From: Streptomyces sp. NRRL F-5727 | GTDB taxonomy: Bacteria > Actinomycetota > Actinomycetes > Streptomycetales > Streptomycetaceae | NCBI RefSeq assembly: GCF_000719555.1 | Contig: NZ_JOGX01000048.1 | Coordinates: 1 to 49,460 of the forward strand | Direction of reading: 5' to 3' | DNA: 49,460 bases | In this document: one piece after another, positions 1-7,589 of the stretch | How positions within the stretch are numbered: the first letter of the stretch is position 1 | How the letters are laid out: each line of letters opens with the position of its first letter | Notes under the pieces: model-generated | Databases searched by the model: none | What the model was told of the DNA's origin: nothing | Seen by the model: the letters and a program-made list of their open reading frames with translations, nothing else | Program-made: the position numbers and the translations under genes

Positions 1-1
1 C

Positions 2-889
2 CCCACCACCACCGCTCCCACCACCACCGCTCCCACCACCCCGGCCCCGACCACCACCGCCCCCAGCCCGACCGGGACCGCGAGCCCGACCGCCGAGGAC
101 CCGGCCGGTGTCGTCGCCGGGCGGCTCACCTGGGGCGTCCTGGAGCGCTGGCGGGTGTACGTCGAGGAGCGCTGCGGCGGCGCCGTCACCCCGGCCGCCG
201 GCGCGACGGCGTCCGGCTCCGCGTACGCCTTCCAGGTCGACGAGGCCGCACTCGACGCGGACGCCCGCACCCTCACCGCCTCCTTCACCGGCCGCGTCGA
301 CTTCGTCTGCGCCGCGCACGGCATCGACTGGCGGATCGGCGGCGTGAAGCTCGCCGCCGACGGCACCACGGGCACCCTCACCGCCGACGTCACCACCGCC
401 TCCGGCACCAGGAAGGGCGTGCGCTTCGCCGCGCTCGACCTGACGGAGGCCGACTGGACCCCGAAGGACGAGGTCGTCACCCTCGCCGCGCTGCCCGCGA
501 AGCTGACCGCCGACGGCGCCGCCCTCTTCGCCGCCCCCGGCGGTGCCTCGTACTACGACGCGGGCCTCGCCCTCGACCCCGTGACCGTCTCCCTCGCCCT
601 CGACGAGGACGCCGCCCTCCCGTCCGCGACCGCCGGGCCGACCGCCGCCACCGGTACGGCCGGTACGACCGGCACGACCGGCACGACCGGTTCCGCGGGG
701 ACGGGCACCACGGGCGCGGGTACCGTCGGCGGTGCCGGCACGGTCGGCGGCGGCTCCGGCACCCTCGCCGCCACCGGCTCCTCGGCCCCCACCGGCCTCC
801 TGGCCGGCGCCGCCGCGCTGATCGTCGCCGCCGGCGGTGCCGTCGTCGTCGCCACCCGCCGCCGCACGGGCACCGGCACCGGGAGCTGA
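2..889 (+). CDS. HtaA-domain surface protein, C-terminal part (5' end outside window)
   Basis: The reading frame is open from the window edge, so the start is missing. The visible part begins with a Pro/Thr-rich linker (PTTTAPTTTAP), then a domain opening GRLTWGVLERWRVYVE, which is the typical start of the HtaA heme-binding domain of corynebacterial and streptomycete surface proteins. After about 170 residues comes a Gly/Thr-rich spacer, then LAATGS, a hydrophobic segment (GLLAGAAALIVAAGGAVVV) and a basic RRR tail. LAxTG is the signal used by class E sortases in Streptomyces, so the protein is probably anchored in the cell wall. The linker before the domain suggests at least one more HtaA domain upstream. 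With the heme oxygenase 750 bases downstream, the likely job is capture of heme at the surface. The family call is firm; heme binding by this copy is inferred. Confidence 0.85.
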   Translation, partial: PTTTAPTTTAPTTPAPTTTAPSPTGTASPTAEDPAGVVAGRLTWGVLERWRVYVEERCGGAVTPAAGATASGSAYAFQVDEAALDADARTLTASFTGRVDFVCAAHGIDWRIGGVKLAADGTTGTLTADVTTASGTRKGVRFAALDLTEADWTPKDEVVTLAALPAKLTADGAALFAAPGGASYYDAGLALDPVTVSLALDEDAALPSATAGPTAATGTAGTTGTTGTTGSAGTGTTGAGTVGGAGTVGGGSGTLAATGSSAPTGLLAGAAALIVAAGGAVVVATRRRTGTGTGS

Positions 890-897
890 CCGCACGC

Positions 898-935
898 ACA
901 GGGCCGCACCCCCGGAAACGGAGGTGCGGCCCTGT
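898..935 (+). terminator. Intrinsic terminator after the HtaA gene
   Basis: A perfect 13-bp inverted repeat (acagggccgcacc at 898-910 and its complement at 923-935) with a 12-base loop begins 9 bases after the stop of the HtaA gene. There is no T run, as is usual in Streptomyces. Confidence 0.8.
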
Positions 936-964
936 CGGCTGCCCCTGGATGGTTCAATTCCGCC

Positions 965-1642
965 ATGAACACGACTGGCGAGACCGGCACCGAGATCGAC
1001 GTCCTGCGGGTCTTCTGCGCGGGCGACGGCCGCCACGGCAACGCCCTCGGAGTCGTACGGGACGGGCGCACCCACCCCGACGAGTCCTCCCGGCAGGCGC
1101 TCGCGAAGGAACTCGGCTTCAGCGAGACCGTGTTCGTCGACGACCCCGAGCGCGGCGTCGTCGACATCTACACCCCCGGACTGCGGCTCCCCTTCGCCGG
1201 GCACCCGCTCGTCGGCACCGCCTGGCTGCTCGACCTGGAGGTGATCTGCCCGCCCGCCGGCGAGGTGTGGGTGCGCGGCGACGGCGAGTTCACCTGGATC
1301 GAGGCCCGCGCCGAGTGGGCGCCGCCGCGCACCCTGCGCCAGTACGCCTCCGCCGCCGAGGTCGACGCCCTCGACGTGCCGCCGCCGGGGGAGTGGATCT
1401 ACGCCTGGGCGTGGGAGGAGGAGGCCGCCGGGCGGATCCGGGCGCGCGCCTTCCCCGGCCGGGGCGACGGCGTCGACGAGGACGAGGCCACCGGCGCGGC
1501 GGCCCTGCTGCTCACCGCGGAACTCGGACGGGCCCTGAACATCACGCAGGGCCGGGGGTCGCAGCTGCTCACCGCCCCCGGCCCTGACGGCATCGTGGAG
1601 TTGGGCGGACGGGTCCGCCTGGAAGGAACGCTCACGCGCTGA
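965..1642 (+). CDS. PhzF family phenazine biosynthesis-like protein
   Basis: The 225-residue product resembles the PhzF/DAP-epimerase-fold isomerases. The catalytic glutamate lies in GFSETVFV (about residue 52), and RLPFAGHPLVGTA matches the conserved PF-GH---GTA block of the N-terminal half. The second half is shorter than in canonical PhzF proteins (around 280 residues), so substrate use may differ; no phenazine genes are nearby. It follows the terminator of the HtaA gene and its last 11 bases overlap, tail to tail, the end of the heme oxygenase gene. The true substrate of such stand-alone PhzF proteins in Streptomyces is not known to me. Confidence 0.8.
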   Translation: MNTTGETGTEIDVLRVFCAGDGRHGNALGVVRDGRTHPDESSRQALAKELGFSETVFVDDPERGVVDIYTPGLRLPFAGHPLVGTAWLLDLEVICPPAGEVWVRGDGEFTWIEARAEWAPPRTLRQYASAAEVDALDVPPPGEWIYAWAWEEEAAGRIRARAFPGRGDGVDEDEATGAAALLLTAELGRALNITQGRGSQLLTAPGPDGIVELGGRVRLEGTLTR

Positions 1643-2282
1643 GCGGGAACTCGCCGCCCAGCTCGCGGAAGACGGCCGTGTTGAAGGCGAAGGCCCGCTT
1701 GCACTCGTCGACGATCCGCTGCTTCTCCAGGTCGTCCGCGTTCACCGCGTCGAGGAGCTCGCGGTAGGCCCGCTTGAACGCCGCCGGGTTGCCGATCGCG
1801 TCGAAGACGTAGAACCGGACGCCGTCGCCCTTGCGGTCGAAGCCCCAGGTCCGCTCCGCCTTGTCGCGGATGATCTGGCCGCCCGACAGGTCGCCCAGGT
1901 AGCGCGTGTAGTGGTGGGCGACGTACCCGGCGGGCCACTCGCGGGCGCACTCGGCGACCCGCGCCGCGTACGCCTCCGTCGCCGGCAGCGCCGTGGCGCC
2001 CGCGCGCCACTCCGGGCCGCGCAGATGGGTGAGGTCCGCCTCCAGGGCGGCCGTGCGGAACAGCTCGGGCTGTATGAACGGCCCGGCGACCGGGTCCTCG
2101 CGCAGCGCCTCGGCGCCCTCCTCCAGCGCGCGGTACACGAACCACAGCTGTTCGGTGTAGCGGGCGTAGGCGTCCACCCCGAGCCGTCCGCCGAGGAGGT
2201 CGCCCATGAAGGACGAGGTCTCCGCCTCCGTGTGCTGCTCGTGCGAGGCCGTGCGGATGAGGGTGGAGAAGGGCGTGTCCAA
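1632..2282 (-). CDS. Heme oxygenase (biliverdin-producing)
   Basis: The 216-residue product has the length and layout of bacterial HmuO/HO-1-type heme oxygenases, which open heme to biliverdin, CO and free iron. The proximal heme-ligand histidine falls in ASHEQHTEAE (near residue 17), and GDLSGGQIIR is the glycine-rich distal helix that contacts the heme-bound oxygen. It is soluble and cytoplasmic, with no signal peptide. Start is ATG at 2282. A palindromic iron box lies 49 bases upstream, so expression is expected when iron is scarce. The HtaA-type surface protein next door supports a role in using external heme as iron source. Its 3' end overlaps the phzF-like gene by 11 bases. Confidence 0.93.
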   Translation of the reverse strand: MDTPFSTLIRTASHEQHTEAETSSFMGDLLGGRLGVDAYARYTEQLWFVYRALEEGAEALREDPVAGPFIQPELFRTAALEADLTHLRGPEWRAGATALPATEAYAARVAECAREWPAGYVAHHYTRYLGDLSGGQIIRDKAERTWGFDRKGDGVRFYVFDAIGNPAAFKRAYRELLDAVNADDLEKQRIVDECKRAFAFNTAVFRELGGEFPLSA

Positions 2283-2330
2283 GGCGTGCCTCCGGGACCG
2301 ATGGGGCGGGAACCAGTGACGATGGTGCCA

Positions 2331-2348
2331 ACTTAGGCTTACCTAAGT
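2331..2348 (-). promoter_or_regulatory. Candidate DtxR/DmdR iron box upstream of heme oxygenase
   Basis: The sequence acttaggcttacctaagt has perfect 7-bp arms around ctta and matches the TTAGG---CCTAA core bound by DtxR-family iron repressors (DmdR1 in Streptomyces). It sits 49-66 bases upstream of the heme oxygenase start, where a repressor would cover the promoter. Confidence 0.8.
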
Positions 2349-2413
2349 CAACTGGTTCCCGACGACCTGTCGGTAAGAGGTGTACCCCCGTGGACGGCCG
2401 GGGGAACGTGAGG

Positions 2414-3271
2414 TCAGGGAAGCGTCAGGATGTCCGCCCCCGTCTCGGTGACCACCAGGGTGTGCTCGAACTGGGCCGTCCGCTTGCGGTCCTTCGTCAC
2501 CACGGTCCAGCCGTCGTCCCACATGTCGTACTCGTGGGTGCCGAGGGTCAGCATCGGCTCGATCGTGAACGTCATGCCGGGCTGGATGACGGTGGTGTGG
2601 TGGGGCGAGTCGTAGTGCGGGACGATCAGGCCGGAGTGGAAGGACGAGTTGATGCCGTGCCCGGTGAAGTCGCGGACGACGCCGTAGCCGAAGCGCTTGG
2701 CGTACGACTCGATGACCCGGCCGATGATGTTGATCTGCCGGCCCGGCTTCACCGCCTTGATGGCGCGGTTCAGCGACTCCCGGGTGCGCTCCACGAGCAG
2801 CCGCGACTCCTCGTCGACGTCGCCGCAGAGGTAGGTGGCGTTGTTGTCGCCGTGGACACCGCCGATGTACGCCGTGACGTCCAGGTTCACGATGTCGCCG
2901 TCGCGCAGGACGGTCGAGTCCGGGATGCCGTGGCAGATGACCTCGTTGATCGAGGCGCACAGCGACTTCGGGAAGCCGCGGTAGCCCAGCGTGGACGGAT
3001 AGGCGCCGTGGTCGCACATGAACTCGTGCGCGACCCGGTCGAGCTCGTCGGTGGTGACGCCCGGGGCGATGTGCTTGGCGGCCTCCTCCATCGCCTGAGC
3101 GGCGATGCGGCCGGCGATCCGCATCCGTTCGATCGTGTCGGAATCCTGCACCTCGGGCCCCGTGTACGGGGTGGGGGCGGGCTTCCCGACGTACTCGGGG
3201 CGGCGGATCGAGCCCGGGACGGAGCGGGTGGGGGAGAGCTCCCCCGGAACGAGAAGCGACTGGCCAGACAT
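2414..3271 (-). CDS. map: Methionine aminopeptidase, type I
   Basis: The 285-residue product removes the initiator methionine from new proteins. The five metal ligands of the pita-bread fold are seen: D in [12 protein letters not shown] in [10 protein letters not shown] in FTGHGI, E in TIEPML and the final E in QFEHTL. Substrate histidine lies in EVICHGI. It has an N-terminal stretch of about 35 residues with PYTGPE before the catalytic domain, common in actinobacterial MapA-type enzymes. I chose ATG at 3271 ([11 protein letters not shown]) rather than the open frame extending to 3364, because the extra residues look non-coding and overlap the small gene upstream. Monocistronic as far as can be seen. 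Confidence 0.95.
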   Translation of the reverse strand: MSGQSLLVPGELSPTRSVPGSIRRPEYVGKPAPTPYTGPEVQDSDTIERMRIAGRIAAQAMEEAAKHIAPGVTTDELDRVAHEFMCDHGAYPSTLGYRGFPKSLCASINEVICHGIPDSTVLRDGDIVNLDVTAYIGGVHGDNNATYLCGDVDEESRLLVERTRESLNRAIKAVKPGRQINIIGRVIESYAKRFGYGVVRDFTGHGINSSFHSGLIVPHYDSPHHTTVIQPGMTFTIEPMLTLGTHEYDMWDDGWTVVTKDRKRTAQFEHTLVVTETGADILTLP

Positions 3272-3332
3272 GCCAGCGAGTCTAACGACCGCGTCTGGGG
3301 CAGCATGGTCCCGAAGGAAGGAGCCGACGACC

Positions 3333-3563
3333 ATGGCCCTGTTCAAGAAGCGCCCGACCGCCAAGCCGGGCGAGTGGTACTACTGCCTGGAACACAAGAA
3401 GGTCGAGGAAGGGCCCGAATGCCCCGCGAAGAACCGATTCGGCCCCTACGCCACCCGTGAGGAGGCGTCCCACGCCATGGAGACCGCGCGCGAGCGCAAC
3501 CTGGAGTGGGAGACCGACCCCCGCTGGCACGACGCGCCCCGCCCGGACGAGAGCCGGGACTGA
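3333..3563 (+). CDS. Small conserved protein (SPOR-like annotation)
   Basis: The 76-residue product starts MALFKKRPT at ATG 3333 behind a good ribosome site (gaaggaagga). It contains [21 protein letters not shown], with two cysteines, followed by [20 protein letters not shown], and is strongly charged. I recognise it as a protein widely conserved in Streptomyces, often labelled a SPOR-domain protein because the [10 protein letters not shown] part resembles the SPOR fold; peptidoglycan binding is doubtful for a cytoplasmic protein of this size. It is transcribed away from map, 61 bases apart. Function unknown. Confidence 0.75.
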   Translation: MALFKKRPTAKPGEWYYCLEHKKVEEGPECPAKNRFGPYATREEASHAMETARERNLEWETDPRWHDAPRPDESRD

Positions 3564-3575
3564 CGGCGCGGGCGG

Positions 3576-3609
3576 GGCCGGGACCGGGGGGAGTCACCCG
3601 GTCCCGGCC
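3576..3609. terminator. Bidirectional terminator
   Basis: A perfect 13-bp stem (ggccgggaccggg at 3576-3588 and its complement at 3597-3609) lies between the convergent small gene and the MFS gene. The stop codon of the MFS gene (3594-3596) is in the loop, so the last MFS codons form one arm. Confidence 0.75.
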
Positions 3610-4925
3610 GCCGCCGTCGCCTCCTGCTGGGCCTTGCGGCGCAGGGCGTCCTCGTCCGTGGCCGCGTCGTACCGCAGCAGTCTCGGCAGCGCCAGGCAGA
3701 GCAGGCCCACCGAGGCCACACAGGCGACGCCGCCCGCCCAGACGGCGGTACGGGTACCGGTCCAGCCGGCCATCACGCCGGCCCGCACCTGGCCGAGCTG
3801 CGGGCCCACGCTGTACGAGAGCACCTCGATGCCCGCCAGCCGGCCGCGCAGCTCCTCCGGGATCGTCTGGTTCCAGATCGTCGACCGCCCGAGCCCGCTC
3901 AGCATGTCGCCGGCGCCCGCGAACGCCAGGCACAGCAGCACCAGCCACACGTTCCCGAACCAGCCCGCGCCCGCGATCGCCAGCCCCCAGCCCGCCGCGC
4001 CGCCGGCCACCAGCAGCCCGTGCCGCCGCACCCTCGACGTCCAGCCGCTGGTCAGACCGAGCACGAGGGACCCGACGGACCCGGCCGCGTACATCAGCCC
4101 CAGGGACCAGGGGGCGTCCAGCTCGTCCGCGAGGAACGGGAAGACCGCGTTCGGGAAGGCGAAGACCATCGCCGCCAGGTCGATCGCGTACGTGCCCAGC
4201 AGCACCGGCCGCGACCAGGCGTACCGCGCGCCCTCCGCGATCGACCGCAGCGACGGCTTCTCCGCGTCGTGCGCGGGCGGCGCGGGGGAGAGGCGCCGGC
4301 ACATCAGCACCGACACCGCGAACCCGGCCAGCGTCACCGCGTACGCCGTCGCGTGCCCCGCGTACGCCACCACCAGACCCGCCACCGCCGGCCCCGCGAT
4401 CGCCCCCAGCTGCCAGCGCAGCGAGTTCAGCGCGGCCGCCGCGGTCTGCTGCTCGTGCGGCACGATCCGGGCCAGCAGCGAGTCGAGCGCCGGCCGCTGG
4501 AGCCCCGCGAGCGCGGACACGTCCGCGGCGACCACGTACAGCGGCCAGAGCAGCGGCTCACCGAGCAGCGAGTTCAGCAGCAACAGCAGGGCGAGCCCCC
4601 CGAGCCCGGCCTCCGTCCCGACGATCACCCGCCGCCGGTCCACCGCGTCCGCCAGCGCCCCGCCGTACAGCCCGAAGACCACCAGCGGCACCAGCTCCAC
4701 CGCGCCCATCGCGCCCACGGCGAGCGGCGAGTCCGTCAGCTCCTTGATCTGCAGCGGCAGCGCCACCATCGCCATGGCACTGGCGAAGTAGGTCACGAGC
4801 CCCTGCCCCCAGAGCAGCCGGAAGTCCCGGGACGACCGCCAGGGCGAGGTGTCGGGAAGCACGGCCGCGAGCCGCGCACGCAAGGAGGAGGAAGCCACGA
4901 GCGCCCATGCTCCGCACGCCGCCAC
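3594..4925 (-). CDS. MFS transporter
   Basis: The 443-residue product has about 12 hydrophobic segments. It starts its membrane part with RDFRLLWGQGLVTYFASAM and carries the loop motif YGGALADAVDRRRVIV between TM2 and TM3 (a degenerate MFS motif A). This places it among MFS exporters of the enterobactin-exporter (EntS) / multidrug type. Substrate cannot be told. The start is uncertain: GTG at 4925 is the longest choice, and a GTG at 4862 just before LPDTSPW would drop 21 atypical residues; neither has a clear ribosome site. It is followed by the terminator in its own last codons. Confidence 0.85.
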   Translation of the reverse strand: MAACGAWALVASSSLRARLAAVLPDTSPWRSSRDFRLLWGQGLVTYFASAMAMVALPLQIKELTDSPLAVGAMGAVELVPLVVFGLYGGALADAVDRRRVIVGTEAGLGGLALLLLLNSLLGEPLLWPLYVVAADVSALAGLQRPALDSLLARIVPHEQQTAAAALNSLRWQLGAIAGPAVAGLVVAYAGHATAYAVTLAGFAVSVLMCRRLSPAPPAHDAEKPSLRSIAEGARYAWSRPVLLGTYAIDLAAMVFAFPNAVFPFLADELDAPWSLGLMYAAGSVGSLVLGLTSGWTSRVRRHGLLVAGGAAGWGLAIAGAGWFGNVWLVLLCLAFAGAGDMLSGLGRSTIWNQTIPEELRGRLAGIEVLSYSVGPQLGQVRAGVMAGWTGTRTAVWAGGVACVASVGLLCLALPRLLRYDAATDEDALRRKAQQEATAAAGTG

Positions 4926-4967
4926 CCGGGAGCAACCGAATTCCCGGCGCGCCCGGCGCGTGGCGGG

Positions 4968-5573
4968 CTACCAGCGGGGCGGTGGCGGGGACGTCAGGTG
5001 GTCGGCCAGGAGGGCGAGGCGGTCCCGGAGCCGGCGGCCCCGCGGCGCCGGCAGCCGGTTCTCGCCCGCCGCCGCGCTGACCAGGTGCTGCACCGTGTCG
5101 AAGTCCACCGCCCCGGCCACCCCCTCCGCGACCGTCAGCGTCTCGTGCGCGAGCCCCCGCACCTCCGCGTCCCCGCCGTCCAGGGAGAGGACCGTCGCGC
5201 CCGCCCGCCGCGCGTCGTGCACCCGCTGCAGCAGCCCCGCCTCCGGCCGCTCCGGCGCGACGACCAGCAGCGTCGCGCCCCGGCCCGCCGCCTCCAGCCG
5301 GCCCAGGCCCACCGCCAGGTGCGCCGGGTCGCCTGGCCGCGCCCGGTGCCGCACCAGCGTCGGCACCAGCTCCGGCAGCCCCGACCAGGCCGCCTCGTCC
5401 ACCAGGTGCGCCGCCAGGTGCCAGGGCTCGTACGCCTCCGTGCCGACGAGCAGCAGCCCGCCCCGCTGCGGCACCACCGACGCCCGCAGCGCCCCGGCGA
5501 ACCGGCGGGCGGCCGCCGGCCACTCCGTCCCGGCGAGCACTTCCCGCAGCAACGCGACCCGTACGGCATCCAT
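4968..5573 (-). CDS. Conserved protein, possible SIS-like fold, unknown function
   Basis: The 201-residue product begins MDAVRVALLREVLAGTEWPAAA at ATG 5573. Two alternating hydrophobic strand/helix units are visible: GGLLLVGTEAYEPWHLAAHL (residues ~38-57) and ATLLVVAPERPEAGLL ... AGATVLSLDGG (~100-135). The pattern resembles a sugar-isomerase (SIS) domain, but I see no diagnostic catalytic residue, so this is only a fold guess. It is divergent from npdG, 92 bases apart, and ends about 40 bases before the MFS start. An open frame extends further upstream to 5690 but would overlap npdG. Confidence 0.6.
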   Translation of the reverse strand: MDAVRVALLREVLAGTEWPAAARRFAGALRASVVPQRGGLLLVGTEAYEPWHLAAHLVDEAAWSGLPELVPTLVRHRARPGDPAHLAVGLGRLEAAGRGATLLVVAPERPEAGLLQRVHDARRAGATVLSLDGGDAEVRGLAHETLTVAEGVAGAVDFDTVQHLVSAAAGENRLPAPRGRRLRDRLALLADHLTSPPPPRW

Positions 5574-5665
5574 GGCGCCGCATCCTGCCCCAGCGGACGC
5601 CCGCGCGCGGCCGGTTGTCCCCGATCCACCCGAACGGGGCCCGAACCGGTGGGTAGGGTCGCCCC

Positions 5666-6391
5666 ATGACTTCCTCGACCCCTCCCGCACCTCCCGGTCC
5701 TCCCGCCGCGCCCCGTCCCGCCAAGGACCCCTGGGACCTCCCCGACGTCTCCGGACTCGTCGTCGGCGTCCTCGGCGGCACCGGCGACCAGGGCCGCGGC
5801 CTCGCCTACCGCCTCGCCGCCGCCGGCCAGCAGGTGATCATCGGCTCCCGCGCCGCCGACCGCGCCGAGGCCGTCGCCGCGGAGATCGGCCACGGCGTCC
5901 AGGGCGCCGACAACGCCGACTGCGCCCGCCGCAGCGACGTCGTCATCGTCGCCGTGCCCTGGGAGGGCCACGCCAAGACCCTGGAGTCGCTCCGCGAGGA
6001 GCTCGCCGGCAAGCTCGTCGTCGACTGCGTCAACCCGCTCGGCTTCGACAAGAAGGGCGCCTACGCCCTCAAGCCCGAGGAGGGCTCCGCCGCCGAGCAG
6101 GCCGCCGCGCTGCTCCCCGACTCCCGGGTCGCCGCCGCCTTCCACCACCTCTCCGCCGTCCTCCTCAAGGACACCTCGATCGCCGAGATCGACACCGACG
6201 TGATGGTCCTCGGCGAGGAGCGCGCCGACGTCGAGATCGTCCAGGCGCTGGCCGGCCGCATCCCGGGCATGCGCGGCGTCTTCGCCGGCCGGCTCCGCAA
6301 CGCCCACCAGGTCGAGTCGCTGGTCGCCAACCTGATCTCGGTGAACCGCCGCTACAAGGCCCACGCCGGCCTGCGCGTCACCGACGTCTGA
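5666..6391 (+). CDS. npdG: NADPH-dependent F420 reductase (F420H2:NADP oxidoreductase)
   Basis: The 241-residue product has a Pro/Ala-rich 25-residue head and then the Rossmann motif VGVLGGTGDQGRGLAYRLA, where GTGDQG is the hallmark of Fno/NpdG enzymes. IIGSRAADRA follows strand 2 and fixes NADP preference, and VPWEGH and VDCVNPLGFD are further family blocks. The enzyme moves hydride between NADPH and the deazaflavin F420. The stop codon lies in the first unit of a 12-bp tandem repeat. The call is firm. Confidence 0.92.
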   Translation: MTSSTPPAPPGPPAAPRPAKDPWDLPDVSGLVVGVLGGTGDQGRGLAYRLAAAGQQVIIGSRAADRAEAVAAEIGHGVQGADNADCARRSDVVIVAVPWEGHAKTLESLREELAGKLVVDCVNPLGFDKKGAYALKPEEGSAAEQAAALLPDSRVAAAFHHLSAVLLKDTSIAEIDTDVMVLGEERADVEIVQALAGRIPGMRGVFAGRLRNAHQVESLVANLISVNRRYKAHAGLRVTDV

Positions 6392-6432
6392 GCCGACGTC
6401 CGAGCCGACGTCCGAGCCGGCGGCCGAGCCGG
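6381..6432 (+). repeat. 12-bp tandem repeat over the npdG stop codon
   Basis: Four and a third copies of a 12-bp unit (ccgacgtccgag, with ccgacgtctgag first and ccggcggccgag fourth) start inside the last npdG codons. The T in the first copy makes the TGA stop; the other copies read CGA in the same frame. Confidence 0.85.
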
Positions 6433-6508
6433 AGAACGGGCGCTTCGGGGCATGGGGGACACTGGTCGGGCAGCAACAGCCGTACCCGCCCGACAGGAGC
6501 CGACCCCC

Positions 6509-6691
6509 ATGCCCCGTCTCGCCCTCTACGCCCTCGCGGTCTGCGCCCTGGCCGTCGCCGCGGCCGTGATCTCCTTCGTCAACGGCAGCTTCGTCGGCAT
6601 CGTCTGGATCCTCCTCGCCGGCCTCTCCTCCAACATGGCCTGGTACTACGTCCGCCGCGCCAAGGCGGAGAAGGCGGCAGAGGCCGCCTAG
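6509..6691 (+). CDS. Small membrane protein
   Basis: The 60-residue product starts MPRLALYALAVCALAV at ATG 6509 behind acaggagc. It has two hydrophobic segments (about residues 4-24 and 27-44) joined by FVNGSF, then a basic/acidic tail YYVRRAKAEKAAEAA. Such two-pass mini-proteins are common beside Streptomyces metabolic genes; I do not recognise a function. Its last 4 bases overlap the end of the convergent M50 protease gene. Confidence 0.7.
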   Translation: MPRLALYALAVCALAVAAAVISFVNGSFVGIVWILLAGLSSNMAWYYVRRAKAEKAAEAA

Positions 6692-7485
6692 ACCGGGCAG
6701 GCCGCCGGGGTGCCCTCCCAGAAGCGGAAGAGCGCCGAGCCGCAGGCACGGTCGAGGCCGCCGACGCCCAGCGCCCGCATCAGGGCGTCGACCGTGTCGA
6801 AGAAGGCGGCGTTGACGGCCGGCACGAAGAGCAGGGCGATCACGACGAAGAAGCCGTACGGCGCGTACGGTGCGATCTGCCGCTTCACCCGGTACGACAG
6901 CCAGGGCTCCACGATCCCGTAGCCGTCCAGGCCCGGCACCGGCAGCAGGTTCAGCAGCGCCGCCGTCACCTGGAGGAACGCCAGGAAGGCCAGCGCGTAC
7001 CGGAACGCGGCCGGCACCCCGTCGAGCGCGCCCAGCCAGAACGGGGCCGTGCACACCACCGCGAACAGCACGTTCGCCAGCGGCCCCGCCGCCGACACCA
7101 GGCTGTGCTTCCACCGGCCCCGGATCCGGCCCTGCTCGATGAAGACGGCCCCGCCCGGCAGACCGATCCCGCCCATGATCACGAAGAGCACCGGCAGGAC
7201 CACGCTCAGGACCGCATGGGTGTACGCGAACGGGTTCAGGGTCAGATAGCCCTTGGCGCCCACCGTGACGTCCCCGCTGTGCAGGGCCGTGCGGGCGTGC
7301 GCGTACTCGTGCAGACAGAGCGAGACGATCCACGCCGAGGTGACGAAGAGGAAGACCGCCACCCCGGGCAGCGCGGCGAAGTCCGTCCACACCGCCCAGC
7401 CGGTCACGGCCATGACCGCGGACACGGCCAGGAAGACGGGACTGATCCGGCGCTCCTGGCGGCGGACGGCGGCCGAACTCATCAC
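6688..7485 (-). CDS. Site-2 protease family membrane protein (M50)
   Basis: The 265-residue product is an integral membrane metalloprotease-like protein. Zinc-binding HEYAH (HExxH) lies in a membrane segment near residue 60, and the third-ligand motif NLLPVPGLDGYG (NxxPxxxLDG) near residue 185. Five to six membrane segments are seen. It belongs to the short, PDZ-less S2P-like group rather than to RseP. Likely substrates are membrane-bound precursors, unknown here. The start could be ATG 7485 or the next ATG 7482. The gene is divergent from the AfsR-like regulator, 104 bases apart. Confidence 0.85.
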   Translation of the reverse strand: MMSSAAVRRQERRISPVFLAVSAVMAVTGWAVWTDFAALPGVAVFLFVTSAWIVSLCLHEYAHARTALHSGDVTVGAKGYLTLNPFAYTHAVLSVVLPVLFVIMGGIGLPGGAVFIEQGRIRGRWKHSLVSAAGPLANVLFAVVCTAPFWLGALDGVPAAFRYALAFLAFLQVTAALLNLLPVPGLDGYGIVEPWLSYRVKRQIAPYAPYGFFVVIALLFVPAVNAAFFDTVDALMRALGVGGLDRACGSALFRFWEGTPAACPV

Positions 7486-7589
7486 GGGCTCCCCCCGTAC
7501 GGGACTGGGTGTGGAGCGAGAACGTACCGGTCCCGCCGCCGGTTCCCCCGCCGCCCGGCGCGCGCGGGCCCCTCACGGAGAATGGGCGT

